Shown here piece by piece: positions 34,269-46,523 of a DNA stretch of 64,000 nucleotides. The position numbers were made by a program, and so were the translations under genes. Numbering within the stretch: the first letter of the stretch is position 1; each line of letters begins with the position of its first letter. The notes beneath the pieces were generated by a model. The model ran no database searches. It was not told the DNA's origin and was given only the letters and a program-made list of their open reading frames with translations. The stretch lies in NCBI GenBank assembly GCA_000697475.1, contig JNEU01000448.1, positions 16,821 through 80,820 of the forward strand, in the 5' to 3' direction. Source of the DNA: Lichtheimia corymbifera B2541. Its lineage: Eukaryota; Mucoromycota; Mucoromycetes; Mucorales; Lichtheimiaceae.

Positions 34269-36458
34269 TCACTGTTTATTTTGCAATTTTAAGAATGCCT
34301 CGAGTAACTCAATACATGTTTTGGAGTCTTCATAAGAATCATGTCCTTCAACCGTGTCTTGAATAAATTTTGACAAATGCTTGTTAGCCAATAATCGAAG
34401 CCCATAACGGAAAGGCAGCCCTTTGGGATGTGGGTAAAGCTAGAGATATTTGATTAGTCGTCAAGTGCATCCTATTTTTGAAGGACATATAGCTTACCGC
34501 GACTGTATCGATGATATTATCATGGATCAACTATGGTTATACTGTCATTAGCATATAGAAAAGAACATTCTGGTTTACCCTTACTCTTAAAGCATTCATG
34601 TCGTTTTCCTAACGTGGCACAAAAATTGGATCAATAAGAGTGAATTGAATCGAAAGCAAAAGTACATACCAATCCATGGCCGAGAAGAATGGTATCAGCA
34701 TTGATATATTTGAATAGCTCGTGTCGGATGCTCTCCAGATTATGTTTGGCACCTGCCAATGTCTTGATTCCACTATAGCGCGTATTGAGATCGATCACCA
34801 TGTGTGACGGGAATACTAATTCATCGATCAGCATGTTGGCTTGACCATCGATTGCTGTCAATCGGATTAATTCCATTCCTGCTGTAGTGTAGGCCTATAT
34901 AACCGTTAGGGGGTGCATTCAGCGTAATCATGTATTTAACGTACCATTTCACAGTCCAATGCTACCAAGGATCGCCAAGAATCCGATTTTTCTTGTGGGG
35001 TGGATACGTAAGGAATTTTGGCATGCAATTGCTGGATAGATTCATCTATGTTTGGAACTTTGTTAGTATGTGATTTATTGTTAGGCTCCTTTGACGAAGA
35101 TACCTTTGTATACATGTGGCCCTTTTGCACATCCAGCGCTGCCATGTGATTCGCCACAGCACGTGTACGTTCTTTGTTTCTCACCTATGATTGATATAGT
35201 ATGATGATCAGAATCCATTCTCACCATGAGCATTGTCTTTCACTTACCATGAGTCATAATGTTGCGCATTTTACCATAATGGAAAACACATACGGCATTC
35301 TCTCGAGGTCCAAGCACATCTTTGACAATATATTCCTTTTTGCATCGATCACAGTTTTTAGTAGTGCCTACTGTGAGTGCTGCCTCATGTTGTGCTGTTG
35401 TTGATGTATCATCCGAGGTCTGCTCAAGCTGTGCTGTAGTCGGATATCGCATTTCTTGCATCTGCTCTTGTGTCAGCACGTAAGGTAGGGCACGGTCCGC
35501 CAACGATTGATTATCATTACCCGTGGAGGGCTCAATCCATTCGCTAGTGATTCCCACATCATGAATGCCTGTTGACTCGGGGCGCTTTTTGAGTTGAACG
35601 AGCACATTCATAGCCATCTGTTTGTAGCCAGCTTGATTGGTGGTTTGCTCGAGAATCATGGCTTCTTGTCTTTCAGTGTGTTCACTAGCCAGAGTGGGAT
35701 GTTGTTGAACCAAAGGCGCATATATCCGAATGAAATGATCATAGATTCTTTGTACTGTGGTCTGGCGGAGCTTCAGCGGCGCATGGGATTTCATGTTGGG
35801 TTTGATAATGGGTGGACCTGTTGCAGAAGTGGATGCTTTGGTCTAACATACAATAGTTATATGATTGATTAGATAATAGAATGGGATTAAATGATTACCG
35901 TATGAGCGATACGACGTGGACCAGAAGATGAAAAGGATGGTGATGTAGTTGAAGTTTGTTGGATAGATGAAGATGTTGGAGTGACCTTACGACGTATATC
36001 AGAAGATGCTGGTTTATTGGTAGTGTTACTAGTACTGTTTGGTGGTTGTCGCTGTCGCTGAATTGTCGTTGTGGATGCATATTCTGGCACTGGACGATTA
36101 GGCCGCTTTGGATTCATTGTGGAAGGCTGGCTCTTTGTGGTGGTAGTAGCATTATCCACGTCGATCTGTTTCTTCTTCACAGCTATATTTGGGATGTTAC
36201 CCTATATATGTCATTATCAAGTTGTATCAAACAAACATACCAGGATCGCCATTTGACTTGTTCTTGAGATCACTCGCTGCTTTCCGTTTTCTAGAGACTG
36301 TGGAAATGTCTAATTAAGCAAAAGTGTTGGAGTCTTTTTAGCCATGGGATACCTTGTACTGATGGAGGAGCATCATGAGAGTAAATGCAAGTAATACGTG
36401 GGCAATTGGGATAGTAAGGACATGTCAGCTTTCGGAAGAGACCTGTCGAAGGAAGCAT
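34269..36458 (-). CDS. REXO1/Rex3-type RNA exonuclease with CCCH finger
   Basis: DEDDh 3'-5' RNA exonuclease, a family that trims rRNA, snRNA and tRNA precursors. ATG 36456-36458 begins [20 protein letters not shown], and [12 protein letters not shown] completes a CCCH zinc finger, as in REXO1 homologues. Next come basic and Ser/Thr-rich linkers ([15 protein letters not shown]), a helical block ([20 protein letters not shown]), and a Cys/His element, [11 protein letters not shown] through CVFHYGKM. The nuclease domain has [13 protein letters not shown] (D, E), [16 protein letters not shown] (D) and [16 protein letters not shown] (H, D), so all catalytic residues are present. It ends LKLQNKQ at TGA 34269-34271. 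At least eight short exons. REXO1 and yeast Rex3 or Rnh70 are close relatives and cannot be separated safely here. Divergent from COQ8 (333 bp). Confidence 0.9.
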
Positions 36459-36791
36459 TGGATAATAAGAAAAAGGCGCGTCAATGCAGAATGCTCGTCT
36501 CTGGATTCTTTCCCTCCCGCACGTATCGGGTGTGAGGCTTTTGGCACCACCATCACCATCGAATAGTTATCATTCATTGTAATCACCCCTTAAGAAGTTT
36601 CCAGTATGTACACAATAAACGACTTTATTAGAGATGAAATGTGTTAACGTAGTGTAAACATCGAGAGGGAAAGAGAAGGTCATCTTGTTTCTGTATCCTG
36701 GATACCGTAAATTCACTGACAACAAAAAAAGATTAAAGTCAGCATTTTCTTACCCTGCAACTTCAGTTGACAGCTCAACCCAACGATAAAC

Positions 36792-38736
36792 ATGTCGCGT
36801 AACGTCAGCGACTTGTACTGCGTGGCTACAGCTATTTCACGAGTGGGATGCCTCTTTCTTGAAAACCAACGCGAAGCCTTGTGGAAGCATGCAGTGACAT
36901 CCAGTATCCTAAAGCCGGTCATTTTCCCTCACGATGCACCTGTCAATCCTCCAGGACCCCATGCCGAAACAGCCACAACATCCGAATCCCAACCAGCCCA
37001 CGAGTCAGATCTCTCAGAATCTTTGAATGAAGAAAGCCTTAAACAAGAGTATTATCACCAGCAACAACAACAGCAACCGATCGAACCGACTGTATTGACA
37101 CCAAACGTTGAGCCAACAATGTCTTCAGCAAACGTATCACTTGGACCAGATATTCACACCGCACAAGAACCAGATATCACATTGAAGGCTGAGCAATTAG
37201 AAGCTATCAGCAATAAGGATACGTGTGATGCTATAATCGAAGGGGTAAGTTGGGATAAAAGAGGCATATATTATCATGGTATATAAGTGTCTTAATGCAA
37301 GAACAGCCATTGGAGCAACGCAAGGCCCTTAAGGAGTCAAGGATACCTACAACACGAGCGGGACGACTATGGCATTATGGAACACTTGCAGCTGGATTGG
37401 GTGTTGGTGCGATGAATGAATCATTCAAGAGGGCAACTGGTTTATCAAAGAACGCTCAGGGATCAGCTATGCTCAGTGATCGCAATGTAGACCTGCTTGT
37501 GAACAAGATATCGCAGATGCGTGGAGCAGCGCTCAAGATGGGACAAATGCTGAGCATCCAAGGCATTCAAGCTGCCAGTGACAAGGAAAGCTGGATTCCT
37601 CCGCAAATGGAACAAATCTTGCTCAAAGTACACGACAGTGCCAATTATATGCCTCAAAAACAAATGGAGGTAAGTAACATCATATCTCATCTCAAAGACG
37701 GGTCACGTGTTAATGTATTTCAACTTAGGCTGTCATGCGAAAGGGACTCGGTGGTGAATGGAAGACACACTTTAGCAAGTTTGATCCAGTGCCAATAGCT
37801 GCTGCATCAATTGGTCAAGTACATGCTGCAACATTGGCTTCAACAGGAGAAGACGTCGTCATCAAAGTACAATATCCGGGTGTGGCTCAGTCAATCGATA
37901 GTGATTTGAACAACCTGATGGCCATCCTGACATTCAGTAACCTGCTTCCTCGAGGATTATACCTTGATAACACCGTGCGTGTTACTCGTCAAGAGCTTGC
38001 ATGGGAATGTGATTATCTACGAGAGGCTGCCAATACACAACACTATGGCGATTTAATAGGCAATGATGAGAGATACAAGGTTCCTCGGGTTTATCACGAC
38101 ATGTGTTCATCCAACATTCTTGTACTTGAGCGTCTACGTGGCCGAGCCTTGAGTAAGGCAGTCAATGAGGATGATCAGGGATTACGCGATCGACTTGGCG
38201 AGCGATTATTACGATTATGTCTGCGTGAAGTGTTCTCGTTCCAATTTATGCAAACCGATCCAAACTGGTCCAACTTCTTTTACAATCCAAACCGTAATCA
38301 TGGTCAGCTCGAGTTGCTTGATTTTGGTGCTTGTCGTCCTTTTGGTGATGATTTCCTTGCACTCTACGGTCAAATTCTTAAGGCAGCAGCCCACGGTGAT
38401 CGTGATGGTGTATGGCATTATTCTGAAAAGCTCGGTTTCGTTACAGGCCTCGAAACAGCTGTAATGCGCGAGGCCCATATTGATAGCGTTATGGTGTTGG
38501 GTGAACCTTTCCGTGCAGATGCTCCCGATGTTTTTGACTTTGGTGTGCAAACAATCACGGGTCGCGTTCGTGATACGATCCCTGTCATGCTTCGTCACCG
38601 CTTGACTCCACCACCTGATGAGACTTATGGGTTACATAAGAAGCTTTCTGGTGCATTCCTTCTCTGTACCAAGCTCCGGAGTCGTTTCAACACCAAGGCT
38701 GTTTGGCAAGAGGAGGTTGAGAGGGTGTTCTCTTAG
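36792..38736 (+). CDS. COQ8: Coq8/ADCK3 atypical kinase-like ATPase
   Basis: UbiB-family protein needed for the coenzyme Q biosynthetic complex on the matrix face of the mitochondrial inner membrane. Three exons (36792 to about 37242, about 37306-37669, about 37729-38736). Diagnostic motifs: the KxGQ helix RGAALKMGQMLSIQ, the Ala-rich loop AAASIGQVHAA, VVIKVQYPG with the ATP lysine, ECDYLREAANTQ, TDPNWSNFFYNP (catalytic-loop equivalent) and LLDFGACRPF (DFG equivalent). The N-terminal 150 residues are a variable, Gln/Pro-rich linker with a QQQQQQ run. Those first residues (MSRNVSDLYCVATAISRVGC) may contain the targeting signal. Length about 600 residues, longer than yeast Coq8 because of this linker. 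Confidence 0.95.
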
Positions 38737-39157
38737 AAGTCATATAGCTCATACTTAATACCTCATCCATAACATTTGTAAACAAAAAATATACAGCATT
38801 TGATATACATTGCCAACAACTTGCCTCCAATGGAAACTGATATTGTATCATTATTATGCGGGAAAGCTTACTGTCGATTGGGTGTTGAATACCAAGAATG
38901 CGTCACTCTTTGCTATTTTTAGATGGGTTTGCTGCACTGAAAACGGAAGGGAGCCGATCCAGCTCAGCGGGCGCTAATTGACAGGTTCTGCTCATCCTAT
39001 CATTTGCGACTTTCGAATATTCACATGTCAGAGAACAGAGCATTCTGCACAGACCGACACATGTACATTTACCACCGATAAAGGCACATGGAAGAGTTTA
39101 CGACCCACTGTTATCTCCTTTCTTGTTATTCTTTGATATCATTCCTCTTACTATTCA

Positions 39158-40509
39158 ATGACTTTCCTTGCAGCGAGATACAGGCGTTCGCATACACCCA
39201 AATCATCCTCTGATAAGGCTGAAAAGTCATCTTTTCTCTCAACTCGCCTCCCTTCAATGAATCTATCTACACCAGCAGTTTATCAGTCGCAAGACACACA
39301 GGATGAATGGCACCAAAAAGAGCCTCCACAGCCCAAACCTAGCACGTCATGGTCGACACAAATGAGTACGCTTGCCAACAAGATCAGAGATAACGCTGCG
39401 TCTATGAATGCTATAATGGCAAACACATCAGATACCAGCGTAGCTGAAAATCTGGACCGCAAGAGCATATCTCAAGGCATGAAACTGGTGGCTATTGCAG
39501 CGGATGAGTTTGATGAAGGCAATGACACAATAGCATTGGAGATCTATTTATCTGGCATTGATAAAATTCTTATGGCTTTACCCAGTAAGTGTGAATATGA
39601 CATGGATACTCGTACGTTTTTATCATGTTAACCTTGTACATGTTAGACAAGGCAGATGACAAAACCAAGCAGGCTCTACGACAAAAGCTAACAAGGTAAG
39701 TAACGAACAAGAATGTTTGAGTGCATTATTTTTTAACCCAGTAACGGCTTCACAATCTCAGCGTAGAAGAAAGGGTTGGCATCCTACACATGGCCCAACA
39801 GCAAAATTATTCGCAAAAGGTTGGACCCGACGATGCTCATGTTAAACCAACAGCAAGTGTGTTGCAGTCTCTGAATATGGCTCCGATCATGACCGCAGTT
39901 TCAACGTTCAAATGGGCAACGAGGACCACTACTCAAGAGCAGCATACGAGGAATCATCCCAGCAACATGCTTGACCATCAAGAAATCTATAATAGTAACA
40001 TCAGCAGCAGCACACATCAGCGTGAAGGGGTTGATAAATTCAAGCGAGCTGGGAACCTTTTCATTGAAGCAACCGTATCATGTGCTATTCTTATCAAGCA
40101 ATCTCCCTTGCCAGGTACTGAGCGATTTAATACTACAGGCTATCGATTACTTATCAATGCCATAGACATTCTTTCATTGCTATTTGGTTATTTTGTGCAT
40201 CTGCTGATTTGGGTCGACCGACATTATCGAGTTACAGAAAAGGCACAGGACCTGGGAATCGAGTGTATCAAGTTTGCACTCTATATGGATGAGCAATATC
40301 AATTACATGAATTCGCAACTGAAGCACTCTACATGTTCGTTGCTGCTGGTATCAGAGCAGCGGTAGCCTATAAGGAAACACCCCCACATTCCGAGCAAAA
40401 AGAAGATCATACCAGGCTAATGATTCGCATTAATGAAGAAAACGATACCAACAGTTCTCGAGATTACCCACGTTGGAAAAAGGCAGACCCAGCCTCCGGT
40501 CAAAAGTAA
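39158..40509 (+). CDS. MIT-domain protein
   Basis: Three exons (39158-39582, a short one at about 39646-39695, and about 39765-40509). Residues about 105-140 (QGMKLVAIAADEFDEGNDTI, ALEIYLSGIDKILMALP) form the first helices of a microtubule-interacting-and-trafficking (MIT) domain, and the next exon (DDKTKQALRQKL) supplies the third helix. MIT domains bind ESCRT-III tails in Vps4, spastin and related proteins. The rest is unfamiliar: a Ser/Thr/Gln linker, then a helical block with a hydrophobic stretch (LLINAIDILSLLFGYFVHLL) and EKAQDLGIECIKFALYMDEQ, which may be a second helical bundle. There is no AAA or protease domain. A role in endosomal sorting is inferred from the MIT domain alone. Same strand as COQ8. 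Confidence 0.8.
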
Positions 40510-41208
40510 TCATAGCAGTATACAAATATTTCCACACCCCATATATCATTATCAGTTCCCTTAATATACTTGCACTAGCACATAGAGTAATGCTCAAAAG
40601 CCCTGATGGTTGATGTCAATGGTGTACTTTTTATATGTCTAGCGACGATGATAGTGTAGCATATGCAGGCTGCATAAACGTGAAATGTTACAATACCTCC
40701 TTGTATCACATGGCACGTGCGGCAATACCGCTGTGATGTAATCCATCATCATTTTGCACTAGCACATGCATAAAGGGTGGTTTTCAGTGAAGTTTTTCGT
40801 TGTATTGCGGTTAGGGAAATAATAGCATTACACGCGGCGGAAGGGGATCTTTCATCAGTGTTGATAAACAGGTTGGCAAGATCCATCTACTATCATAAGG
40901 CGCTTGCTGTGCTCAAATTCCACAGAATAAAGTGGTGTTCGAGGATGTTCGTGTGTGGTTGTTCCAGAAAGATTAAGGCGACATCAATAAATATGTTCCA
41001 GGCCACCACAGCAGCTCTCGCATGACGATTCATATACCAAAGAGACCACGAATATGAAAAATATCAAGGAAAGGAGACACATGAAGAATTCTCCTGGATA
41101 ACAAGAAGGAATAACATTACCAGCAAGGATGTGGATCCGTTATACAACATTCTTTAAGTGTACATTATATGAAAACTCTTTTTTTATATGCAGTGAAATA
41201 TTTTTATG
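40510..41208. other. Convergent intergenic region
   Basis: About 700 bp between the MIT gene and the EMP65 stop. Contains short frames only (40777-41025 +, 41129-41311 + overlapping the EMP65 3' exon). Nothing else supported. Confidence 0.5.
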
Positions 41209-43631
41209 CTATGGTATTCTGCTCTTGACCATGGAAAACCGATCCACGTTCTCCAATGTGTATTTGACCGGAACTTTACCCATGACGCTGTCAGCTGGAT
41301 CGTTGAGATAAGATCGTAATTCCTTCTGATAGATCTGATATATGAAGAAAGGATACATGGTTAACAAAGGAATATAACCATGGAGAACGAGTCATACTTG
41401 CCTCTTCGTTTTTGTTCATTTCTTTCACTTCCTTATCCTTTTCGGTCTCCACCGTATCACGGGTAGTCATACTTGCATAGCGTCGATAAGCAAACCCAAG
41501 CAAATTGATGCCAACAAAAACTTTAACCGCCAGCAAGCTAAATATATTCATGCAATGAGACCCAAGGTATCGCCAGCACACACCTGCTACTTACCATATT
41601 AAAAGCACGCCAATAACAATGATACGGCCGACAAATTGGATTGCATGGTCAAAGACAGTCTCCAGCCAGCCATCACGCAAAGCATGAACGACGTGGGACG
41701 GCAAGAATACAGTAAAATCCAAAAAATTCCTTGCTAGAATGGATGCCAATGTTGTAGAACCTTGTTCACCACCATTTGAGTTGCCCATAATCATTGGCAT
41801 CAGCTGCTGGAACATCCGGACAATCTATCAAAGGCGGGTGACTGGATTAATTCATGATAGACTTATAATGATTCCCGGTACTTTACCAAACAAGCAAGTG
41901 GTAGGGCAGGAAATCCAATACGGCGAGAAACCACTGGTGACTGATCGACAAAAGCCTATTTATATGGTAAGTAACCACGCTAAATGCCGCTCACCTTCCC
42001 ATTACTCACATTCCGTCGGCCACTCAAGCGACCTGGGCTTCCAACAACAAGATCCTTGCATAGCACATCAATATATTTACCATAAATGGATGGGCGAATC
42101 TGGTTGAACTTGGTGATAAACGCATGCTTTAACCAGTCGACAATGAGTTCTGAAGCAATCACCATCATTACTGGAGTCATGAGTGCGCTCACTGTGGCTG
42201 TGGCTGGTAACTTGATCAAAGGCACAAAGGTCGAAGGCAATATCGAAGAAGGTGATGACTCGGATAATTCAACCACATTACGAAGTGTGATGATAAGCAG
42301 AAAGGCCACCTGCTGAAAGCGTTCCACCATATCTATTCAATATATATCAGCCATCCCTCACACATGTAGATAGAAAAATAAGAGCTTACCGCTACAACTA
42401 AGCTGAAATAAGTTCTCCTTTTCAAAACGTTTGAATACGGATTGCTTGATCTCGACAAATTGGTTGGAGATAAGAAGCGAGAGCAGAGCATTCGAATAGA
42501 AATTGATAGCGACATTGAGGGTGATCATTTCAAAGAATAGCACCGAAGTGTGGAGAACTAGAGAACATGATTTGATGTTAATCACATAAGAACATCGATT
42601 GAGTGGAATCCACTTACTCATATAGCCTGTAGCTAAAATAAATAGGGTGATTGGGCGTAATTGTCTTTTTGCGTAAACTGTGCTACTTGCGCTAGTGTTC
42701 TGGAGTTGGTTCCCCAATGTAGATTTTGAAAACAATGCATCCAAGATATCATTCCCGACTGAGCAACACAGCTTGTCAAACACCTCCAAGCAATTGAAAA
42801 TCACGTAAAGCTTCAAGACGGCTTGACCACGAATTGAATGGTATATCCGGGAAGGTTCAAGCATAGACATGACGGTACAGGTGATCATGGCCAAGAACCC
42901 TTTGAGTAGATCGCATTTTTGAGAAGGACGTAATGATATTAACCTATATGATCATCATCAATAACAAATAAAAGCATGCAAGTGCTATTGACTTACCGGC
43001 CTTCACCGTAGATAAGAACTTGGATATTGTGATACATATGCTGCATACAATGATAGAAGGCAAGCATGAATCGAAGTGGAAGGATGGTGAATGTGTACAA
43101 GAATGAATCGAGACAGACGACAAAGCCAAAGCCCATCAGTTTCTCTACGGCAGCTGGTACAGCAAGGAAGTTGTTGATGCGTTCACGTTTGATCTCTTGT
43201 GTTGTATCAAAGTCGGATACTGTCACTTCATCTCGAAGATAATCCCAAAATGATATGCTGCTCGGTGGTGCATTATCCGCATCTGTGTTGCTGTTCGTTG
43301 GTGGTGTTGGTGTAGGTGACGACTTGGAGGAGGAGGATATAGAGGAGGAAGACATATGAGACGATGGACGCACGTGGTTGGTAGTATCAGCAAGAGGTCG
43401 ACGTTGGCTAGTTGAGGTGGGAGGAGATGGTGGACAAGGTGAATCGCTGCCATTGGCAAGCTTGCTTTTCTTTTTCCGTTTCTTCTTGGTCGTTGAATAC
43501 GAATGGGATGTAGAGTCCATGTTCAATAGTTCGAACGCATTATTACGCCCACTGCGCAAAGACGGCTTAGTATTTGGTAATGAAGCCGATCGTGTGATTT
43601 GTCGTCCCTGCAATCGCCTCTTTTGGTCCAT
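41209..43631 (-). CDS. EMP65: Emp65/TAPT1 family ER membrane protein
   Basis: Multi-span ER protein; yeast Emp65 works with the SUN-domain protein Slp1 to protect soluble ER proteins from degradation, and TAPT1 is the animal member. ATG 43629-43631 begins MDQKRRLQGRQITRS, followed by a basic, Ser-rich cytosolic region with a lysine/arginine cluster (TTKKKRKKKSK). The family core starts at SFWDYLRDEVTVSDFDTTQE and RINNFLAVPAAVEKLMGFGF, CLDSFLYTFTILPLRF, then IYHSIRGQAVLKLYVIFNCL EVFDKLCCSVGNDILD and HTSVLFFEMITLNVAINFYS. Further exons give ATSELIVDWLKHAFITKFN-like IASELIVDWLKHAFITKFN, the last spans (FVGRIIVIGVLLIW, AVKVFVGINLLGFAYRR), and KVPVKYTLENVDRFSMVK at the end. The C-terminal KxRIP tail is cytosolic. 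Divergent from GGA (491 bp). Confidence 0.91.
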
Positions 43632-44122
43632 TATGCTGATAAAGGAGAGTGGGGATCTCACTCAATTTTCATAGTGGCCATTTTAGTGTCCGACCGATCA
43701 TTCTCGTCTCTCTGGAGACAGGTAGATGGATGACACTTTCCATACGCTTCAACTAGTTGGATACCACATAGCAACCTTATTCTTCTTTCATCGCTTGACA
43801 ACATGGAGCATAAAATTCAAGTTCATAATTACCCCATCTCTATTATCGTCATTGTAATTAGAGTATCAACTTTATTAAATCCAGGATCTATCTCTTTTAT
43901 CATTATAATGTTTGGCCCATCTACTTTAAAGCAGGACAACTTGCATAGTACAATCCACTCAAGACGAATTGAATGCCATCGAATCACACATAGAGGAGAG
44001 GACTTTTTTCGTTGCATCTCAAGTAAATCTACGCTGTGTAACCAAGGCCAATTTGAGACGGATACCCTGCAGAGTCAAAGCTTTTTTCCCTCTTCCTTAT
44101 TGTAATAGCACACAAGCGCACT

Positions 44123-46314
44123 ATGGCAGATTACCTGCAAGGTCTCATTGGTAACTTGACTCTTATTGTTTAATATTGTATAGTCCTCACTTCTAATGCC
44201 AATTTGCTACTTTGCTTTTATAAAGCTGATGCCTGCAAGGCCTCTGGTCCTGATCCAGCATTGAACCGAGAGATCTGCGTCCTTATAAATGAGAAGCAAG
44301 GATCTTTGTAAGTCATTATTCCTCTTGATTCGATATAGGAGCTCATGTTTATTATGAGTATAGTCCAAGAGTAGCTGCTGTGGGGATAGTGCGTTATGTC
44401 AATAGCAAGAACAAAGCCGAAGCACTCCTTGCTTTAACGGTATGCTACAACACCGTTCTCAAGGATAAGCCATCATATTGATCATTGTTCGATAGCTCCT
44501 CGACCTCTGTGTGAAAAAATGTGGATATCCCTTCCAATTGCAGATTGCCAGTAAAGAATTCCTGAATGCACTTGTACAAATGTTTCCAGCAACCGCACGG
44601 AAATCAAAGACGACAGATTGGGCTCATTTTGACTCGGTTATTCATGGATATGCGGGAGAGGACCCTGTTATGGAACGGATATTGTACATGATCAGAGAAT
44701 GGAAGATTGCATTGGTGGATCGACTTGGCTATCGCGATGATTTTGCTAATATCAACAGCATGTATCGGTTATTACGGCAAAGAGGTGCGTATGTGAGATT
44801 GTGCATGGGATCATGTGATATGGCTACTTACCTATAGAATAACAGGATATCAATTTCCCGAAATACGAGAATCTTCGATTTCAGCATTGACATCCAACTC
44901 GGTAAGAAGGAAGGATCATATGCCGGGATAATATGCTGGTTCCTTATGTGGACATGAATAGGTGTTGAGGACCCCGGAAGAACTAGAGGAACAAGATCGA
45001 GTACGATTATCAGCCGTAGGTGTCCCTTTTGTTTGAAAATGTACAAGGAATTCACACCCATTGGATAGAAATTACAAGAGCACATTCGACGAGGAACAAA
45101 GGAGGACTTGAAGCTTGCAGATGTCATAATGAAGTTGCTGACAGGATATGTAAGCATATATGTATATCATGAAATGGAACCTATTCCTGTGCTGATGGGT
45201 TTAATAGGAACAACGGGATAAGCCAGATTACAAGCAAAAGTTTGCTGATCAGATCCGAGGCATCCGTAGCAAGGCTATCGTGCTCTATGAATTGCTAGAA
45301 AGTATGCGGCCTGGTGAATCGATTGATAGGTCCATGAAGGTAAAAAAAAAACTTGACTTACACAAGAACCTCTCAGCTGATATGACTGTCAAGGATCTGC
45401 ATCATGTGTGCGACCAAGCGTATGAAAAGGTCAAGGAAGTGATTGAAAATGAAAGCACCGATGAGATGGATGCTGTCATTCCTTTATCTTCATTGTTGGA
45501 CAAGGTGCTCTCCAAATATTCGGACGTGGAAAAAGGCAACTTTGACACACAATATGATATCCAGGCATTAACATCAACACAAACCACTACTTCACCACCA
45601 CCTGTATCATCTACTCCAACACCACCCGTCGACAACTTGATTGATCTCGACGATGACGACACTTCAGGTCATATTCGACTTGATACTGATTCCCCATCAT
45701 CATCTACTACACACGACAGCCCTTGGCACTCACCCACTACAACTATTAATACTATTGCCCCTTCTACTCCTCCTGCTGGACAAGAGCAAGATACATGTAA
45801 GCTTGTAAAAATACTCCTAACGCATATTTCTCATGACGTATATGATAGTTTTGATACATGACAAGAATGGTCTCAAAGTACATTTACAAATCTATGAGCG
45901 CGTGGTCTCCCTTATCAAGCTACGATTTTTCTTTTCAAATGAATCTACCGCACCTATGGAGTCACTGGAACTTCAAGTAGCAACTCCCAAGGCAAGTGAG
46001 CTAGATATTCGTGGAAGCGTATAGGCTAATTGATATTTGCATATAGAGCATGCAAATCAAGATGGGAAGTATTTCTGGCTCAGTGATTCCTCCAAAGTCA
46101 ACGCGTGCCGTTTTCCAGTGGGTCGCCGTGAACAATCCGCAACAGGTACGACTCGCTTTAGCAGGATTTGGTAATCAATCGCATATTCATGGATGATCTC
46201 TTGTAGGAACCACTAAGGCTACGATTCCGGCTAACGTACGATCAATTTGGTACCAAGATGGAACAAGCAGGACAATACAATGTAATAAATACGAGCGATA
46301 TCAGCTATGTTTAA
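44123..46314 (+). CDS. GGA-type clathrin adaptor (VHS-GAT-GAE)
   Basis: Arf-dependent adaptor for sorting from the trans-Golgi to endosomes. ATG 44123 gives MADYLQGLI; the VHS domain follows (DPALNREICVLINEKQGSL, VRYVNSKNKAEALLALTLLD, VKKCGYPFQLQIASKEFLNA). The GAT domain spans HIRRGTKEDLKLADVIMKLL and ADQIRGIRSKAIVLYELLES to VCDQAYEKVKEVIE. The hinge holds PPVDNLIDLDDDD, a clathrin-box-like element, in a Ser/Thr/Pro-rich stretch. The C-terminal gamma-adaptin ear has NGLKVHLQIYERV, LELQVATPKSMQIKMGSISG, STRAVFQWVAVNNPQQEPLR and FRLTYDQFGTKMEQAGQY. It ends at TAA 46312-46314. About ten short exons, several near 60 nt. Which of the two yeast GGAs it matches best cannot be said. Confidence 0.94.
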
Positions 46315-46523
46315 TTCACAAATGACAAGTGATATAAGCGCATGTTGTAGTTTTAGCTTAGTTATCTTCTTTATTAATGGATCATCGTCTTGTCGAGTAC
46401 TCAAGTGTCTAATATGTGTGATAAGGGATGGTATGGGTCCGCTATGATATCTAATGAGCAAGTTTGATGGCGGGAAAATGTTATGATGTGTAAGAAAAAA
46501 GCGCGCCCATGGATTCCGGAAGA